A DNA stretch of 64,000 nt from Qipengyuania citrea (GCF_009828015.1 NZ_WTYG01000004.1:186001-250000); one strand, 5' to 3'. Positions 8,694 through 17,198 are shown, counted from the stretch's first letter. Notes: generated by a model not told the origin, from the letters alone. Program-made: numbers and translations.

Positions 8694-8914
8694 GCGGCAG
8701 CCTTTCGCTTGGTGGCAGGCGGGAATTTTTCGTGCAGCTTCCTGGCCCGGGTCGGGCGGTCCATTAGTTCGCCACCGCAATTGGGGCACAGATCGTCCAG
8801 CTCGTTCGCGCAATCGGCGCAGAAAGTGCATTCGAAACTGCAGATGAAAGCGCCGGGATCCTGCGCCGGCAGGTCGGTTCCGCAACGCTCGCAATCGGGT
8901 CTCATGTCCAGCAT
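8690..8914 (-). CDS. DUF1272 zinc-ribbon-like small protein
   Basis: This 74-residue protein has eight cysteines in CxxC pairs (RPDCERCGTDLP, CSFECTFCADC, LCPNCGGEL), a probable double zinc-binding fold matching DUF1272. The family start MLxxRPxCE fits the ATG at 8914. It is translationally coupled to thiD by a GTGA overlap. The function is unknown. Confidence 0.85.
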   Translation of the reverse strand: MLDMRPDCERCGTDLPAQDPGAFICSFECTFCADCANELDDLCPNCGGELMDRPTRARKLHEKFPPATKRKAAA

Positions 8915-8982
8915 GGCTTGCTCCGTTTCCGCCCCCGCAATGCGCAGCGGTTCAATTTATCGATGGTGCGCGCGGCGAGGCG

Positions 8983-10320
8983 TCAGGACGCCGCCCGCAC
9001 GGCATCGCAGATCCGGTCGACCAGCAACTCGACCTGGGCGGCATCGTCGCCTTCGGCCATCACCCGGATAACCGGTTCGGTGCCCGACGGGCGGATGACC
9101 AGCCGTCCGTTGCCCCCCAGTTCGCGTTCGGCCTCGGCGATCGCCTGCTGGACGCTGTCCTGCTCGAGCGGCGCCCCGTCATCATAGCGCACGTTCTTGA
9201 GCAATTGCGGCACCGGTTCGAAGAGCCGCAGCAATTCGCTCGCGCGCTTGCCCGAACGCACCAGGCCGGTCAGCACGCTCAGCGCCGCGACCGTGCCGTC
9301 GCCGGTGGTGGCGTGATCGAACAGGATCATGTGCCCCGACTGTTCGCCGCCGACGTTGAAGCCGCCGCGGCGCATGCGTTCGAGCACGTGCCGGTCCCCC
9401 ACCTGCGTCCGTTCGAGCGTCAGCCCGATGCCCGCAAGATAGCGTTCGAGACCCAGGTTCGACATCACCGTGGCAACCACGCCGCCGCCAGTCAGCTTGC
9501 CGCGTTCGTGCAGCCGGGTGGCGATTGCCGCCATGATCTGGTCCCCGTCGACCGTCTCGCCCTTCTCATCGATGACGATGAGGCGGTCGGCGTCGCCATC
9601 CAGCGCGATACCGATATCGGCGCCTTCGGCGACCACGCGCGCCTTGATCGCCGCGAGCGAGGTCGAGCCCACGCCGTCGTTGATATTGGTCCCGTCGGGC
9701 TCCACCCCCATGGCGATCACTTCGGCGCCCAGTTCCCAGATTGCGCCCGGGGTGACCTCGTAGGCGGCGCCATTGGCGCAATCGACCACCACCTTCAGCC
9801 CATCGAAGCGCACGTCGCTGCCGATCGATTGCTTGACCGCGTGCATATAGCGCCCGCGGGCATCCTCGATCCGCCGGGCGCGGCCGATATGGCCGGGCTC
9901 GACGAGCTGCGGCTGCTCTTCGAGCAGCGCCTCGATCGAGGCCTCCGCCTCGTCGGACAGCTTGAAGCCATCGGGACCGAACAGCTTGATGCCATTGTCC
10001 TCGAACGGATTGTGGCTGGCCGAAATCATCACGCCCAGATCGGCGCGCATCTCGCGGGTCAGCATCGCGATGGCAGGGGTGGGCAGCGGCCCGGTCATGA
10101 CCACATCCATGCCGACGCTGGTGAAGCCCGCCACCAGCGCGCTTTCCATCATGTAGCCCGACAGCCGCGTATCCTTGCCGATCACCACGCGGTGGCGATG
10201 GTCGCCGCGCAGGAAATGCGTGCCTGCCGCCTGGCCGACGCGCATCGCAATTGCGGCAGTCATCACCCCGCTATTGGTGCGTCCGCGGATTCCGTCAGTG
10301 CCGAAGAACTTGCGAGCCAT
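8983..10320 (-). CDS. glmM: Phosphoglucosamine mutase
   Basis: The 445-residue protein starts [13 protein letters not shown] and has the phosphoserine loop [14 protein letters not shown] near residue 100, the metal-binding DGDADRLI loop and the C-terminal [12 protein letters not shown] phosphate-binding motif. Length and motifs match bacterial GlmM, which converts glucosamine-6-phosphate to glucosamine-1-phosphate on the route to UDP-GlcNAc for peptidoglycan and LPS. It is a single-gene unit here; folP or ftsH, common neighbours elsewhere, are absent. Confidence 0.96.
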   Translation of the reverse strand: MARKFFGTDGIRGRTNSGVMTAAIAMRVGQAAGTHFLRGDHRHRVVIGKDTRLSGYMMESALVAGFTSVGMDVVMTGPLPTPAIAMLTREMRADLGVMISASHNPFEDNGIKLFGPDGFKLSDEAEASIEALLEEQPQLVEPGHIGRARRIEDARGRYMHAVKQSIGSDVRFDGLKVVVDCANGAAYEVTPGAIWELGAEVIAMGVEPDGTNINDGVGSTSLAAIKARVVAEGADIGIALDGDADRLIVIDEKGETVDGDQIMAAIATRLHERGKLTGGGVVATVMSNLGLERYLAGIGLTLERTQVGDRHVLERMRRGGFNVGGEQSGHMILFDHATTGDGTVAALSVLTGLVRSGKRASELLRLFEPVPQLLKNVRYDDGAPLEQDSVQQAIAEAERELGGNGRLVIRPSGTEPVIRVMAEGDDAAQVELLVDRICDAVRAAS

Positions 10321-10494
10321 GGATGGTCAAACTCCCTTGTGTCGGAGCCCCAATGGCGCGGTTGCCCGAGAAATAAAAGGCCAGCGCCCCTCTTTTCGCG
10401 TGCTATATCGCCGCTATGTGCAACCACGCGCTTACAGGGGCGTTAGGGACGCGAGTACGAAATTTGTTCACACCAACCCAAGAGGGGACATTCC

Positions 10495-11106
10495 ATGGCT
10501 TTTGAGCTGATCGACCTGCCTTACGACGACACTGCGCTGGAACCTGCGGTTTCGGCCAAGACGCTCTCGTATCACCACGGCAAGCACCACAAGGCCTATC
10601 TCGACAAGACCAACAAGGCGATCGAGGGCACCGCCCACGAAGGCAAGAAGCTGGAAGAGGTGGTTGCCGCCGCGCGCGATAGCGACCAGGGCCTGTTCAA
10701 CAATTCGGCGCAGAGCTGGAACCACGGCTTCTACTGGCACTCGATGGCGCCGGAAGAAACCAGCCCGTCGGACGAGCTCAAGAGCATGATCGACGATGTC
10801 TTCGGCTCGGTCGACGGCGTGAAGGAAAAGCTCGCCGAACGCGGTGCGGGCCACTTCGCCAGCGGCTGGGTCTGGCTCGCCGTGAAGGACGGCAAGCTGA
10901 CGATCGAGGAAACGCATGACGGCGACACGCTGGCCGATCTCGATGGGGTGAACCCGCTGCTCGTGATCGACCTGTGGGAACACGCCTATTACCTCGATCA
11001 CCAGAACGCGCGCCCGGCCTATCTCGAGGCAGTCAATGGCAAGCTCAACTGGAGCTTCGCGAGCGAAAACCTCGCGCGCGGTACGACCTGGGAATATCCC
11101 TGCTAA
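10495..11106 (+). CDS. sodB: Superoxide dismutase, Fe type
   Basis: The 203-residue protein has the Fe/Mn superoxide dismutase ligands: His27 in SYHHGKHH, the helix His in SAQSWNHGFYW, and Asp and His in DLWEHAYYLDHQN. The second-sphere Gln two to three residues before the WNH ligand is the arrangement typical of Fe-specific enzymes. It detoxifies cytoplasmic superoxide. A strong AGAGGGG ribosome binding site lies about 7 nt before the ATG, and an intrinsic terminator follows at 11130. The G-rich site could pair with the C-rich loop of the candidate small RNA at 17.0 kb, which is speculative. Confidence 0.95.
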   Translation: MAFELIDLPYDDTALEPAVSAKTLSYHHGKHHKAYLDKTNKAIEGTAHEGKKLEEVVAAARDSDQGLFNNSAQSWNHGFYWHSMAPEETSPSDELKSMIDDVFGSVDGVKEKLAERGAGHFASGWVWLAVKDGKLTIEETHDGDTLADLDGVNPLLVIDLWEHAYYLDHQNARPAYLEAVNGKLNWSFASENLARGTTWEYPC

Positions 11107-11129
11107 GCGTCAGGAACCCGACGATTTCG

Positions 11130-11163
11130 AAACCCGTCGCCAGCAATGGCGGCGGGTTTTTTT
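11130..11163 (+). terminator. Intrinsic terminator after sodB
   Basis: A 12-bp stem (AAACCCGTCGCC with GGCGGCGGGTTT, one G-T pair) around the loop AGCAAT is followed by a run of T. The T run overlaps the stop codon of the convergent transporter gene. Confidence 0.9.
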
Positions 11164-12343
11164 ACTGCTGCGCGGCGGTTTCGGCGGTCTCAGCTTCGCC
11201 GAACAGATCGGTCGCGAACAGCGGTTCGCCGAAGATGAACCCGACCAGATTGGGGCGTCCGATATGGTCGAACAGCGCAGTCAGCATCAACAGGATGGGG
11301 ACCGACAGCAAGGCGCCGAACACGCCCCAGATCCAGGTGAAATAGGACAGCGCGATCAGGATCAGCACCGGGTTCATGGTGAAGCGCGCGCCAAGGATCG
11401 ACGGGGTGACGAGATTGGCTTCGACCGTGTGCAGCGCCAGATAGGCGGCTGCCGGGACGAGGCCCAGCACCACCGTATCGGCGGTGCCGATGCCGAACAG
11501 CCCGAGCAACGCGACCATCACGATCGGTCCGACATAGGGCAGGAAATTGAGCAGCGCCGCCAGCCCGCCCCACATGATCGGGGCATCGACCCCCAGCGCC
11601 CAGGCGCCCAGCGCAACGACCACGCCGACCAGGGCATTGATCGACCCCACCGTGAGGATATAGGCGGCGACCCGGTCCTGCACTTCGCGGATCACGCGCG
11701 CGGCCTTGATGCTGGTGCCGAAGCTGGCGCGGCCGAACAGCAGCCGCTGGCGCAGCCGCACGCGCGCCTCGATCATGAAATAGGCCATCAGCAGCGTCAG
11801 GATCGTCTCGAGGATCAGGCTCGGCGTGGCAAAGGCCACCTGTTCGAGCAGGCTGGGAGCGGCCAGCACCACTTCGCGGGTGCCGTCACTGTTCATCAGC
11901 GCGGCGAGCTGTTCGTTGAGCGTGGCGATCCAGGCGAAGCGCTCGCGCAATTCGCCGAAGCGCGCCATCACGCCTTGCGCCATCGCCGGCACGTCGTCGA
12001 ACAGCGCGACGGCCGGCTGCAGGATCAGCGCCAGCGCCAGCAGCAGGATGGCGAAGAAGAACAGGAGCGCCGCGAGCGAGGCAAGCGCATTGGGCAGGCC
12101 CCAGCCGTTGAGCTTGTCGGCCAGCGGCGAAAGGATCACCGTCAGCACCAGCGCGGTAACCACTGGCAGGAACACCACCGAACCGATCGACAGCACGAAG
12201 GGCAGGGCGAGGAACAGGCCCAGCCCGATCAGCAGCACCAGCGAGGAGATCAGCCGCAATTCCTGTTCGGCGAAGGCGTGCCTGCTCGACCGGCGGCGCG
12301 GCGCCGGTGACACGGTTTCCTCGGGCGGCTTGGTCTCGCTCAT
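11162..12343 (-). CDS. AI-2E family transporter (YdiK/PerM-like permease)
   Basis: The 393-residue protein has about eight hydrophobic segments: a pair at residues 30-75, one near 88-112, an amphipathic middle region, then segments from about 175 to the C-terminus including GLAALLNFLPYVGPIV and LGARFTMNPVLILIALSYFTWIWG, the conserved core of the AI-2E exporter family. Substrates are unknown for most members; some export autoinducer-2 or act as Na+/H+ antiporters. It ends within the sodB terminator region and lies just downstream of ecfG, with a 57-bp gap. Confidence 0.85.
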   Translation of the reverse strand: MSETKPPEETVSPAPRRRSSRHAFAEQELRLISSLVLLIGLGLFLALPFVLSIGSVVFLPVVTALVLTVILSPLADKLNGWGLPNALASLAALLFFFAILLLALALILQPAVALFDDVPAMAQGVMARFGELRERFAWIATLNEQLAALMNSDGTREVVLAAPSLLEQVAFATPSLILETILTLLMAYFMIEARVRLRQRLLFGRASFGTSIKAARVIREVQDRVAAYILTVGSINALVGVVVALGAWALGVDAPIMWGGLAALLNFLPYVGPIVMVALLGLFGIGTADTVVLGLVPAAAYLALHTVEANLVTPSILGARFTMNPVLILIALSYFTWIWGVFGALLSVPILLMLTALFDHIGRPNLVGFIFGEPLFATDLFGEAETAETAAQQ

Positions 12344-12400
12344 CGGCGCTTATCTGCCTCGCATGGCGATTGGTGACAAGCGGCGCGGTCGCGACGGTTG

Positions 12401-13006
12401 CTAGCTGCGGCTGCTGCCCATGCCGGAGGCCACATCGTCGAGTTCCTGCAGGATCGCGCGGTGCGCTGCGCTGTCGCCGATCGAACGCTTCGGAATGTTG
12501 CCATCCGCCAGCATTGCATTGAGCGCGGCGCGCGCACGGCCCACCCGGCTCTTGATCGTGCCCACCGCACAGTCGCAGATCGTCGCGGCTTCCTCGTAGG
12601 AAAAGCCGCCCGCACCCACGAGCAGCAGCGCTTCGCGCCGCTCGGGCGGCAGCGTCAGCAGCGCCCGGTGCATGTCGGACAGGTGGATCGGTTCTTCCTG
12701 TCCCGCCGGTGCGGTCAGGACGCGCTCGGCGACGGTCTCGTCATATTCGCCGCGAAAGCGGTTGCGGCGCATGTCGGTGAGGTAGGCATTGCGAAGGATC
12801 ACGAAGGTCCATGCGCGCATGCTGGTGCCGGGCTGGAAGCGCTCCTGCGCCGCCCATGCCTTGAGCAGCGTTTCCTGGACCAGATCGTCGGCCATGTCGG
12901 CGCGTCCGCACAGGCCGCGCGCGAAAGCGCGCAGGTGGGGGACGACCTCGGTCAGTTCCCGTTTGAAGTCGGCTTTGTCCGCTGCCGTCCGTTCGTGGTC
13001 CGACAT
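12401..13006 (-). CDS. ecfG: ECF sigma factor EcfG (general stress response)
   Basis: The 201-residue protein has sigma2 (ARGLCGRADMADDLVQETLLKAW, RAWTFVILRNAYLTDMRR) and sigma4 (LLTLPPERREALLLVG, FSYEEAATICDCAVGTIKSRVGRAR) regions and no anti-sigma partner other than the NepR encoded just upstream. Sequence and context identify the EcfG/SigT/RpoE4-like sigma factor of alphaproteobacteria. NepR holds it inactive until phosphorylated PhyR takes NepR away. It overlaps nepR by one base (TGATG) and is transcribed from an EcfG-type promoter at 13280-13304, so it is autoregulated. A C-terminal extension of about 35 residues follows sigma4. Confidence 0.95.
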   Translation of the reverse strand: MSDHERTAADKADFKRELTEVVPHLRAFARGLCGRADMADDLVQETLLKAWAAQERFQPGTSMRAWTFVILRNAYLTDMRRNRFRGEYDETVAERVLTAPAGQEEPIHLSDMHRALLTLPPERREALLLVGAGGFSYEEAATICDCAVGTIKSRVGRARAALNAMLADGNIPKRSIGDSAAHRAILQELDDVASGMGSSRS

Positions 13007-13197
13007 CAGTCCTTTACATCCAGCTTGTCGAGCAGGTCCTGGAAACTGTCGGGGAGGGGCTCTTCAACCACGGAGTCATAGAGTTGGCGCAGGCCGTTCG
13101 CCCAATCCGGATCCTGTTCCTTCCCCGGAGCAGATGGATGTGGCGGCGGCCCGCCAGCGGGTGCCCGCTGCGGAGTGTTCGGCGTATCTGAGCTCAT
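13006..13197 (-). CDS. nepR: Anti-sigma factor NepR
   Basis: The 63-residue protein has a disordered Pro/Ala-rich N-terminus and the conserved NepR core GLRQLYDSVVEEPLPDSF followed by a second helix. NepR binds EcfG and, under stress, the sigma-like domain of phosphorylated PhyR. I take ATG 13197 as start; an in-frame GTG at 13230 would add 11 residues. It is the first gene of the nepR-ecfG operon and its own promoter is of the EcfG type. Confidence 0.93.
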   Translation of the reverse strand: MSSDTPNTPQRAPAGGPPPHPSAPGKEQDPDWANGLRQLYDSVVEEPLPDSFQDLLDKLDVKD

Positions 13198-13279
13198 GGC
13201 TTGAAGACTGCTACCCTTTTCGTATGTCACCGGCAGGACGCCCTACCAGCATCTTTCGATCCCGCAATGTGCTTCGCAC

Positions 13280-13304
13280 AACGCATGGGACGATGTCGAG
13301 TTCC
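13280..13304 (-). promoter_or_regulatory. EcfG-type promoter of nepR-ecfG
   Basis: On the minus strand GGAAC (13304-13300), a 16-nt spacer and CGTT (13283-13280) give an exact match to the EcfG consensus. Expected transcription start is near 13273, about 75 nt before the nepR ATG. Confidence 0.88.
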
Positions 13305-15065
13305 CTTGCTTTGTGCAATGGAACAATTAGGCCCCCGCGGCATAGTAAGCGTTACTATGGGACCAGGCAAACCGTCAGGGGCAGGAAGCTGGTAAGCGAA
13401 GAACTCCAACGCAAAGGGCGCCGCAGGCGTTGGCTGATCGACTATCCGCGCGGAATCCCGGTGCTGATCTTCGTCCTGGTCACCGCCATAACCGTGCTCA
13501 GCGTCTTCGCGATCGAGCGCGGCGAGGCGCAGCGCGATGCCGCGGATGTCGCGCGCAAGGCGCAGGCGATGACTTCGGCGATCGAACGCCGTGCCTATAC
13601 CAGTTCGGCCTACCTGCGTGCCGGCGCCGCGCTGCTGTCCACGCAGGACGAGATCACGCCCGAACTGTTCCGCCGCTTCGTTTCCGAATTGCGGCTGGAT
13701 GCCAATTACCGCGGGGCAGAGGGGATCGGCTGGGCCCCGGTCGTCACTGCGGCCGAACTGCCTGAATTCGAAGCCCGGCTGAGCCGCAGCCGCGTGGAAG
13801 AACAGCGGGTGTCGCCGACCCTGGCCGAACAGCCGCGCGACATGCTCACTCCGATCCTCTACCTGCAGCCCGACACAGTGCGCAATCGCCGCGCACTCGG
13901 CTACGACATGTATTCGGAACCCATCCGCCGGGCCGCGATGGATCTGGCGGGGGCGAACGATCGGCCCACTGCCAGCGGGCCGATCGTCTTGCAGCAGGAA
14001 GGCGACAGCGAGGCTGCGGGCTTCCTCATATATATGCCGGTGTTCGAAGGGCTGAGCAGCACGCGCGAGCTCAAGGGCTTCATCTACAGTCCGTTCAATG
14101 CCTCGCAATTCCTCAGCTCGGCCAGCGAACTGGTCAGTTACGAGGCGGTCGGGGCGCGCTTGCTCGATACGGATGCCACGGCGGAGGTCGCGATCGCGCA
14201 TAGCAACAGCTGGATTGAGGGGCGCCCCACGATTACCCGCGAACTCAGCCTCGCCAACCGGTCGATGCTGCTCGAGGTGCAATCCGCGCGCGAGGAAGGG
14301 TTGTCGGCCATGTCGATGATCACGCTGCTGTTCGGGCTGGCGGTCGCCAGCCTGCTGATGCTCGTGGCCCGCCTGCTGACCCAGCAGACGCTCGAGGACC
14401 GCCGCGCGATCAGCTGGTTCGAGGAACAGAACTCGATCCGCAACTCGCTGACGCGCGAGCTCAACCACCGGGTCAAGAACACGCTCGCCAATGTCCTTTC
14501 GATCGTATCGCTGACGCGGCGGCGGTCGCAGGACCTCGACGAATTCGCCGAAGGTCTCGACGGCCGCATCCGCGCGCTGTCGGCCACGCACGACCTGCTG
14601 ACCCAGTCCGAATGGGGCACCACGCCGATCCGTTCGGTGGTCGAGGTCGAGCTCGCACCCTATGCGCGCGACCAGGACCATTCGCTCGATCTGGTGGGGC
14701 CGCATACCGAGCTGGCGCCCAATGATGCGCTGTCGCTGGGGCTCGCGATCCACGAACTGGCGACCAATGCGGCCAAGTTCGGTTCGCTCAGCGTCCCCGG
14801 GGGCGAGGTCGCGGTGCATTGGAGCCAGGTCAACGACACGCTGGCGAAAATCGAATGGATCGAAAGCAACGGGCCGCCGGTGGACAAGCCGCGCCGCCGC
14901 GGTTTCGGCACCGATCTGATCGAGAAGATCGTCGCGCATGAACTGCGCCACCCGGTCGAGCTCGATTTCTGCCCCGAAGGGGTGCGGTGCACGCTGCTGG
15001 TACCGGTGCGCGAACCGAGCGAGTTCGAACTGCGCCGCAAGGGTCCCGCGGCGGTCGGGCGCTAA
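13293..15065 (+). CDS. CHASE-domain HWE/HisKA_2 sensor histidine kinase (PhyK-like)
   Basis: The protein (590 residues from ATG 13293) has two membrane segments at about 55-75 and 342-363 enclosing a periplasmic CHASE-type sensor with IGWAPVV and LGYDMYSEPIRR motifs. The cytoplasmic part has the H-box ELNHRVKNTLANV (His392) and an HATPase with HELATNAAKFGSL and RRRGFGTDLIE, the HisKA_2/HWE pattern found in kinases that phosphorylate PhyR. It is divergent from nepR-ecfG. The start is uncertain: ATG 13293 lies inside the divergent promoter, and translation may begin nearer 13389 after an AGGGGCAGG. It probably senses a small periplasmic or membrane signal and controls PhyR. Confidence 0.85.
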   Translation: MSSSLALCNGTIRPPRHSKRYYGTRQTVRGRKLVSEELQRKGRRRRWLIDYPRGIPVLIFVLVTAITVLSVFAIERGEAQRDAADVARKAQAMTSAIERRAYTSSAYLRAGAALLSTQDEITPELFRRFVSELRLDANYRGAEGIGWAPVVTAAELPEFEARLSRSRVEEQRVSPTLAEQPRDMLTPILYLQPDTVRNRRALGYDMYSEPIRRAAMDLAGANDRPTASGPIVLQQEGDSEAAGFLIYMPVFEGLSSTRELKGFIYSPFNASQFLSSASELVSYEAVGARLLDTDATAEVAIAHSNSWIEGRPTITRELSLANRSMLLEVQSAREEGLSAMSMITLLFGLAVASLLMLVARLLTQQTLEDRRAISWFEEQNSIRNSLTRELNHRVKNTLANVLSIVSLTRRRSQDLDEFAEGLDGRIRALSATHDLLTQSEWGTTPIRSVVEVELAPYARDQDHSLDLVGPHTELAPNDALSLGLAIHELATNAAKFGSLSVPGGEVAVHWSQVNDTLAKIEWIESNGPPVDKPRRRGFGTDLIEKIVAHELRHPVELDFCPEGVRCTLLVPVREPSEFELRRKGPAAVGR

Positions 15066-15082
15066 CAGGTCGGGCGCTAACA
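15053..15082 (+). repeat. 15-bp perfect tandem duplication at the kinase stop codon
   Basis: GGTCGGGCGCTAACA occurs twice in direct succession. The first copy holds the last codons and TAA stop of the histidine kinase, so the stop and the Val-Gly-Arg codons before it are repeated in frame. Confidence 0.95.
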
Positions 15083-15214
15083 GCACGGGTTTCGCGGCCG
15101 CAAGACCCCGCGCCGACCTCTCGCAACTACATCAATTGATCCGAGAAAAACGCGGCCCGATCGCGCCGCGTCGGTGCCGACCGCATCGGCACGGTGCAGC
15201 CTTCGCACTGCAGG

Positions 15215-15249
15215 CAAAGAAAAACCCGGGCCGCAGGGACCCGGGCTTT
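15215..15249 (-). terminator. Intrinsic terminator after phyR
   Basis: On the minus strand a 10-bp stem (AAAGCCCGGG with CCCGGGTTTT) is followed by a T-rich run interrupted by one C. It lies 24 bp after the phyR stop. The same hairpin may also stop kinase transcripts from the other side less efficiently. Confidence 0.8.
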
Positions 15250-15272
15250 CAAAAACCGATTGCCGGCGGGGG

Positions 15273-16064
15273 TTAGCCCAGCGGGCGGCTCGAGCCGAAG
15301 AACAGCGCTTGGCTGATCGCGGCACGAACGGTCTGTTCCTGGAACGGCTTGGTCACGAGATAGGTCGGCTCGGGACGGTCGCCGGTCAGCAAGCGTTCGG
15401 GATAGGCGGTTATGAAGATCACCGGCACGCTGCTGATCGCAAGGATATCGTCGACAGCATCGAGGCCTGAGGACCCGTCCGCCAGCTGGATATCCGCCAA
15501 GACCAGGCCGGGCGTCTTCTGGGCGACAACTTCCTGGGCCTGCGTGCGCGTGGCAGCAGTGCCGCAGACTTCATGGCCGAGCGAGGTCACGAGGTCTTCG
15601 AGCTGCATCGAGATGAGCGGTTCGTCCTCGATGATCAGCACGCTGGTCGACGACTCGCGGTCGATTTCCGAAACCGCTTCCTGGGCCAGCCGCTCGATAT
15701 CCTCGGCCGACATGTCCATGATTTCGCCGGCCTGGTCGGACGAGAAGTCCTCCAGCGTGGTCAGCAGCAGCGCTTGCCGGTTCAGCGGGGTTACCGATTT
15801 CAGCCGGTCCTGCGCCGCATTCTCATGCGTGTTGTCGCCGACGGCTTCGGGCACTTCCATATAAGCGCTCGACCAGACCTTGTTGAACGCCCGGTACAGC
15901 GGGACGCGGCCGCCTTCGAGCGATTCCTTGAGTTCGCTGTCAGCCAGTGCGGCTTCCAGCGTGGCACGTACGAATGCGTCTCCCGTGGCCTGCGAACCGG
16001 TCAGTGCGCGTGCATAGCGGCGCAGGTACGGCAGGTTACGAGCAATTTGATCACCAAGCGACAT
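15273..16064 (-). CDS. phyR: PhyR, anti-anti-sigma response regulator
   Basis: The 263-residue protein has the diagnostic reversed architecture: an N-terminal sigma-like domain (residues 1-135) resembling EcfG but unable to bind promoters, and a C-terminal receiver domain from about 141 with the acidic pair IIEDE, phosphoacceptor Asp191 in LADIQLADG, FITAYP and the KPF lysine motif. When phosphorylated it binds NepR and frees EcfG. It has a strong AAGGAAGGGG ribosome binding site and an exact EcfG promoter at 16095-16119, so it is part of the positive feedback loop. A terminator follows. Confidence 0.97.
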   Translation of the reverse strand: MSLGDQIARNLPYLRRYARALTGSQATGDAFVRATLEAALADSELKESLEGGRVPLYRAFNKVWSSAYMEVPEAVGDNTHENAAQDRLKSVTPLNRQALLLTTLEDFSSDQAGEIMDMSAEDIERLAQEAVSEIDRESSTSVLIIEDEPLISMQLEDLVTSLGHEVCGTAATRTQAQEVVAQKTPGLVLADIQLADGSSGLDAVDDILAISSVPVIFITAYPERLLTGDRPEPTYLVTKPFQEQTVRAAISQALFFGSSRPLG

Positions 16065-16094
16065 TTAGACCCCTTCCTTAAGGTGCGCGCTTCT

Positions 16095-16119
16095 AACGTC
16101 CCGATGGGGGTTAGGTTCC
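16095..16119 (-). promoter_or_regulatory. EcfG-type promoter of phyR
   Basis: Minus strand GGAAC (16119-16115), a 16-nt spacer and CGTT (16098-16095), exact to the consensus. The leader to the phyR ATG at 16064 is about 25 nt. Confidence 0.88.
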
Positions 16120-16209
16120 TTGGGCCGATGCCGCAACCCGCAGGTTTGACATCCATGCCGTTTCAGGCCCATTCCGGGTGCTGGGGATTGCCTGTCGAGG
16201 ACTGCCGCG

Positions 16210-16956
16210 TTGCAAGAAATTGCCGATCCGATTGCCTGTGTCGAGTGTCCGCTCCAGTCCTGTCCGGGACTGCGCCCGCTCGAGCCGAACCAATTGTCCT
16301 ACATGCAGCGGTTCAAGGACGGCGAAATCGCGCTGCAGCGCGGCGATATCCTGATCGAGGAAGGCGCGTCGCATCGCCGCCTGTTTACCTTGCTCGACGG
16401 CGTGCTCATTCGCTCGCGTGCGCTCGAGGATGGGCGCCGGCAGATCCTCAATTTCATGTTCCCCGGCGATCTGGTCGGCTTGCAAAGCGCCTTCGACGAA
16501 CCGGCGACCCATACGATCGAGGCGCTGATCGACGCGCGCCTGTGCCGTTTCCGCCGCGCCGATTTCGCCGATCTCATCGCGCAGCACCCGGCGCTGGGCT
16601 ACGACATCACCTGGCTGGCGGCTAAGGAAGAGACCGCGCTCGAAGGCCATATCGTTTCGCTGGGACAACGCAGTGCGCGCGAACGGGTGACCTATCTCGC
16701 GGTCTGGCTGCTCGACCGGGCGCAAGCGACCTGTCTCGCCGATCATCACAATACGCTCGCGCTGCCGATCACGCAGGCGCAGATCGCGGACATGCTCGGG
16801 CTGTCGCTGGTGCATACCAACCGCACGCTGCGCCAGCTCGCGCGCGAAGGGCTGGTGGACTGGCAGTCGCGACGGATCCACGTGCCCGATCTCGACCACG
16901 CCGCCGACTATGCGCAGTTCGAGCGCAAGCAGGGCGGCGGACGGCCATACATCTGA
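16210..16956 (+). CDS. Crp/Fnr family transcriptional regulator
   Basis: The 248-residue protein has a cyclic-nucleotide-binding-like beta-roll (FKDGEIALQRGDILIEEG, MFPGDLVGLQSAF) and a C-terminal winged helix with the recognition helix near LSLVHTNRTLRQLAREG. Three cysteines close to the N-terminus (10, 13 and 18) recall the cluster ligands of Fnr, but the fourth central cysteine cannot be assigned with confidence (Cys near 110 is possible). The start is a TTG at 16210 and should be treated as provisional. It lies between phyR and the candidate stress RNA, all three possibly functionally linked. Confidence 0.85.
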   Translation: MQEIADPIACVECPLQSCPGLRPLEPNQLSYMQRFKDGEIALQRGDILIEEGASHRRLFTLLDGVLIRSRALEDGRRQILNFMFPGDLVGLQSAFDEPATHTIEALIDARLCRFRRADFADLIAQHPALGYDITWLAAKEETALEGHIVSLGQRSARERVTYLAVWLLDRAQATCLADHHNTLALPITQAQIADMLGLSLVHTNRTLRQLAREGLVDWQSRRIHVPDLDHAADYAQFERKQGGGRPYI

Positions 16957-17006
16957 TTGTTTTTGCTTCGGAATGTCATTTTAGGCAAAAAATTTCACCC
17001 CGCTTG

Positions 17007-17031
17007 GGAACCCAGTTTCTGGCGGCGCGTA
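17007..17031 (+). promoter_or_regulatory. EcfG-like promoter before the candidate small RNA
   Basis: GGAAC (17007-17011), a 16-nt spacer and CGTA (17028-17031). The -35 element is exact, and the -10 differs from CGTT in its last base. No protein-coding gene starts downstream on this strand before the terminator at 17093. Confidence 0.55.
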
Positions 17032-17036
17032 TTCCT

Positions 17037-17128
17037 TATGTCACCGCCGAGACCCCCCCCTCCCGTCCAAAGCGGCTGGTGATACGATCCCGAAAGGCCT
17101 CCGTTGCACGGCAACGGAGGCCTTTTTT
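17037..17128 (+). ncRNA. Candidate GsrN-like general-stress small RNA
   Basis: The stretch between the Crp/Fnr gene and the response regulator has no plausible reading frame but has an EcfG-like promoter and a very strong terminator about 90 nt apart. The predicted RNA begins with a hairpin (TCACC and GCC near 17041-17048 pairing with GGC and GGTGA near 17073-17082, one bulged U) whose loop of about 25 nt exposes eight consecutive C, then T and three more C (17053-17064). The 3' end is the perfect terminator hairpin. A C-rich 5' loop plus terminator under stress-sigma control is the design of Caulobacter GsrN. The assignment is inference; the alternative is that this is only the 3' end of the Crp/Fnr mRNA. 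Confidence 0.5.
17093..17128 (+). terminator. Strong intrinsic terminator
   Basis: A perfect 15-bp stem, AAAGGCCTCCGTTGC with its complement, around a 3-nt loop ACG, followed by T residues. It ends the candidate small RNA and would also stop read-through from the Crp/Fnr gene 137 bp upstream. Confidence 0.95.
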
Positions 17129-17198
17129 CTGTCCGGTGTAGTTTCGGCAGGGTTTGTGATCCGGAACGCGCGCCTTGATCCGGCGCGTGCGGCCGCGT

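Noticed and set aside
13320..13353. Plus-strand GGAAC followed by CGTT before the CHASE kinase
   Set aside because: The spacer is 25 nt, far from the 16-17 nt of EcfG promoters.
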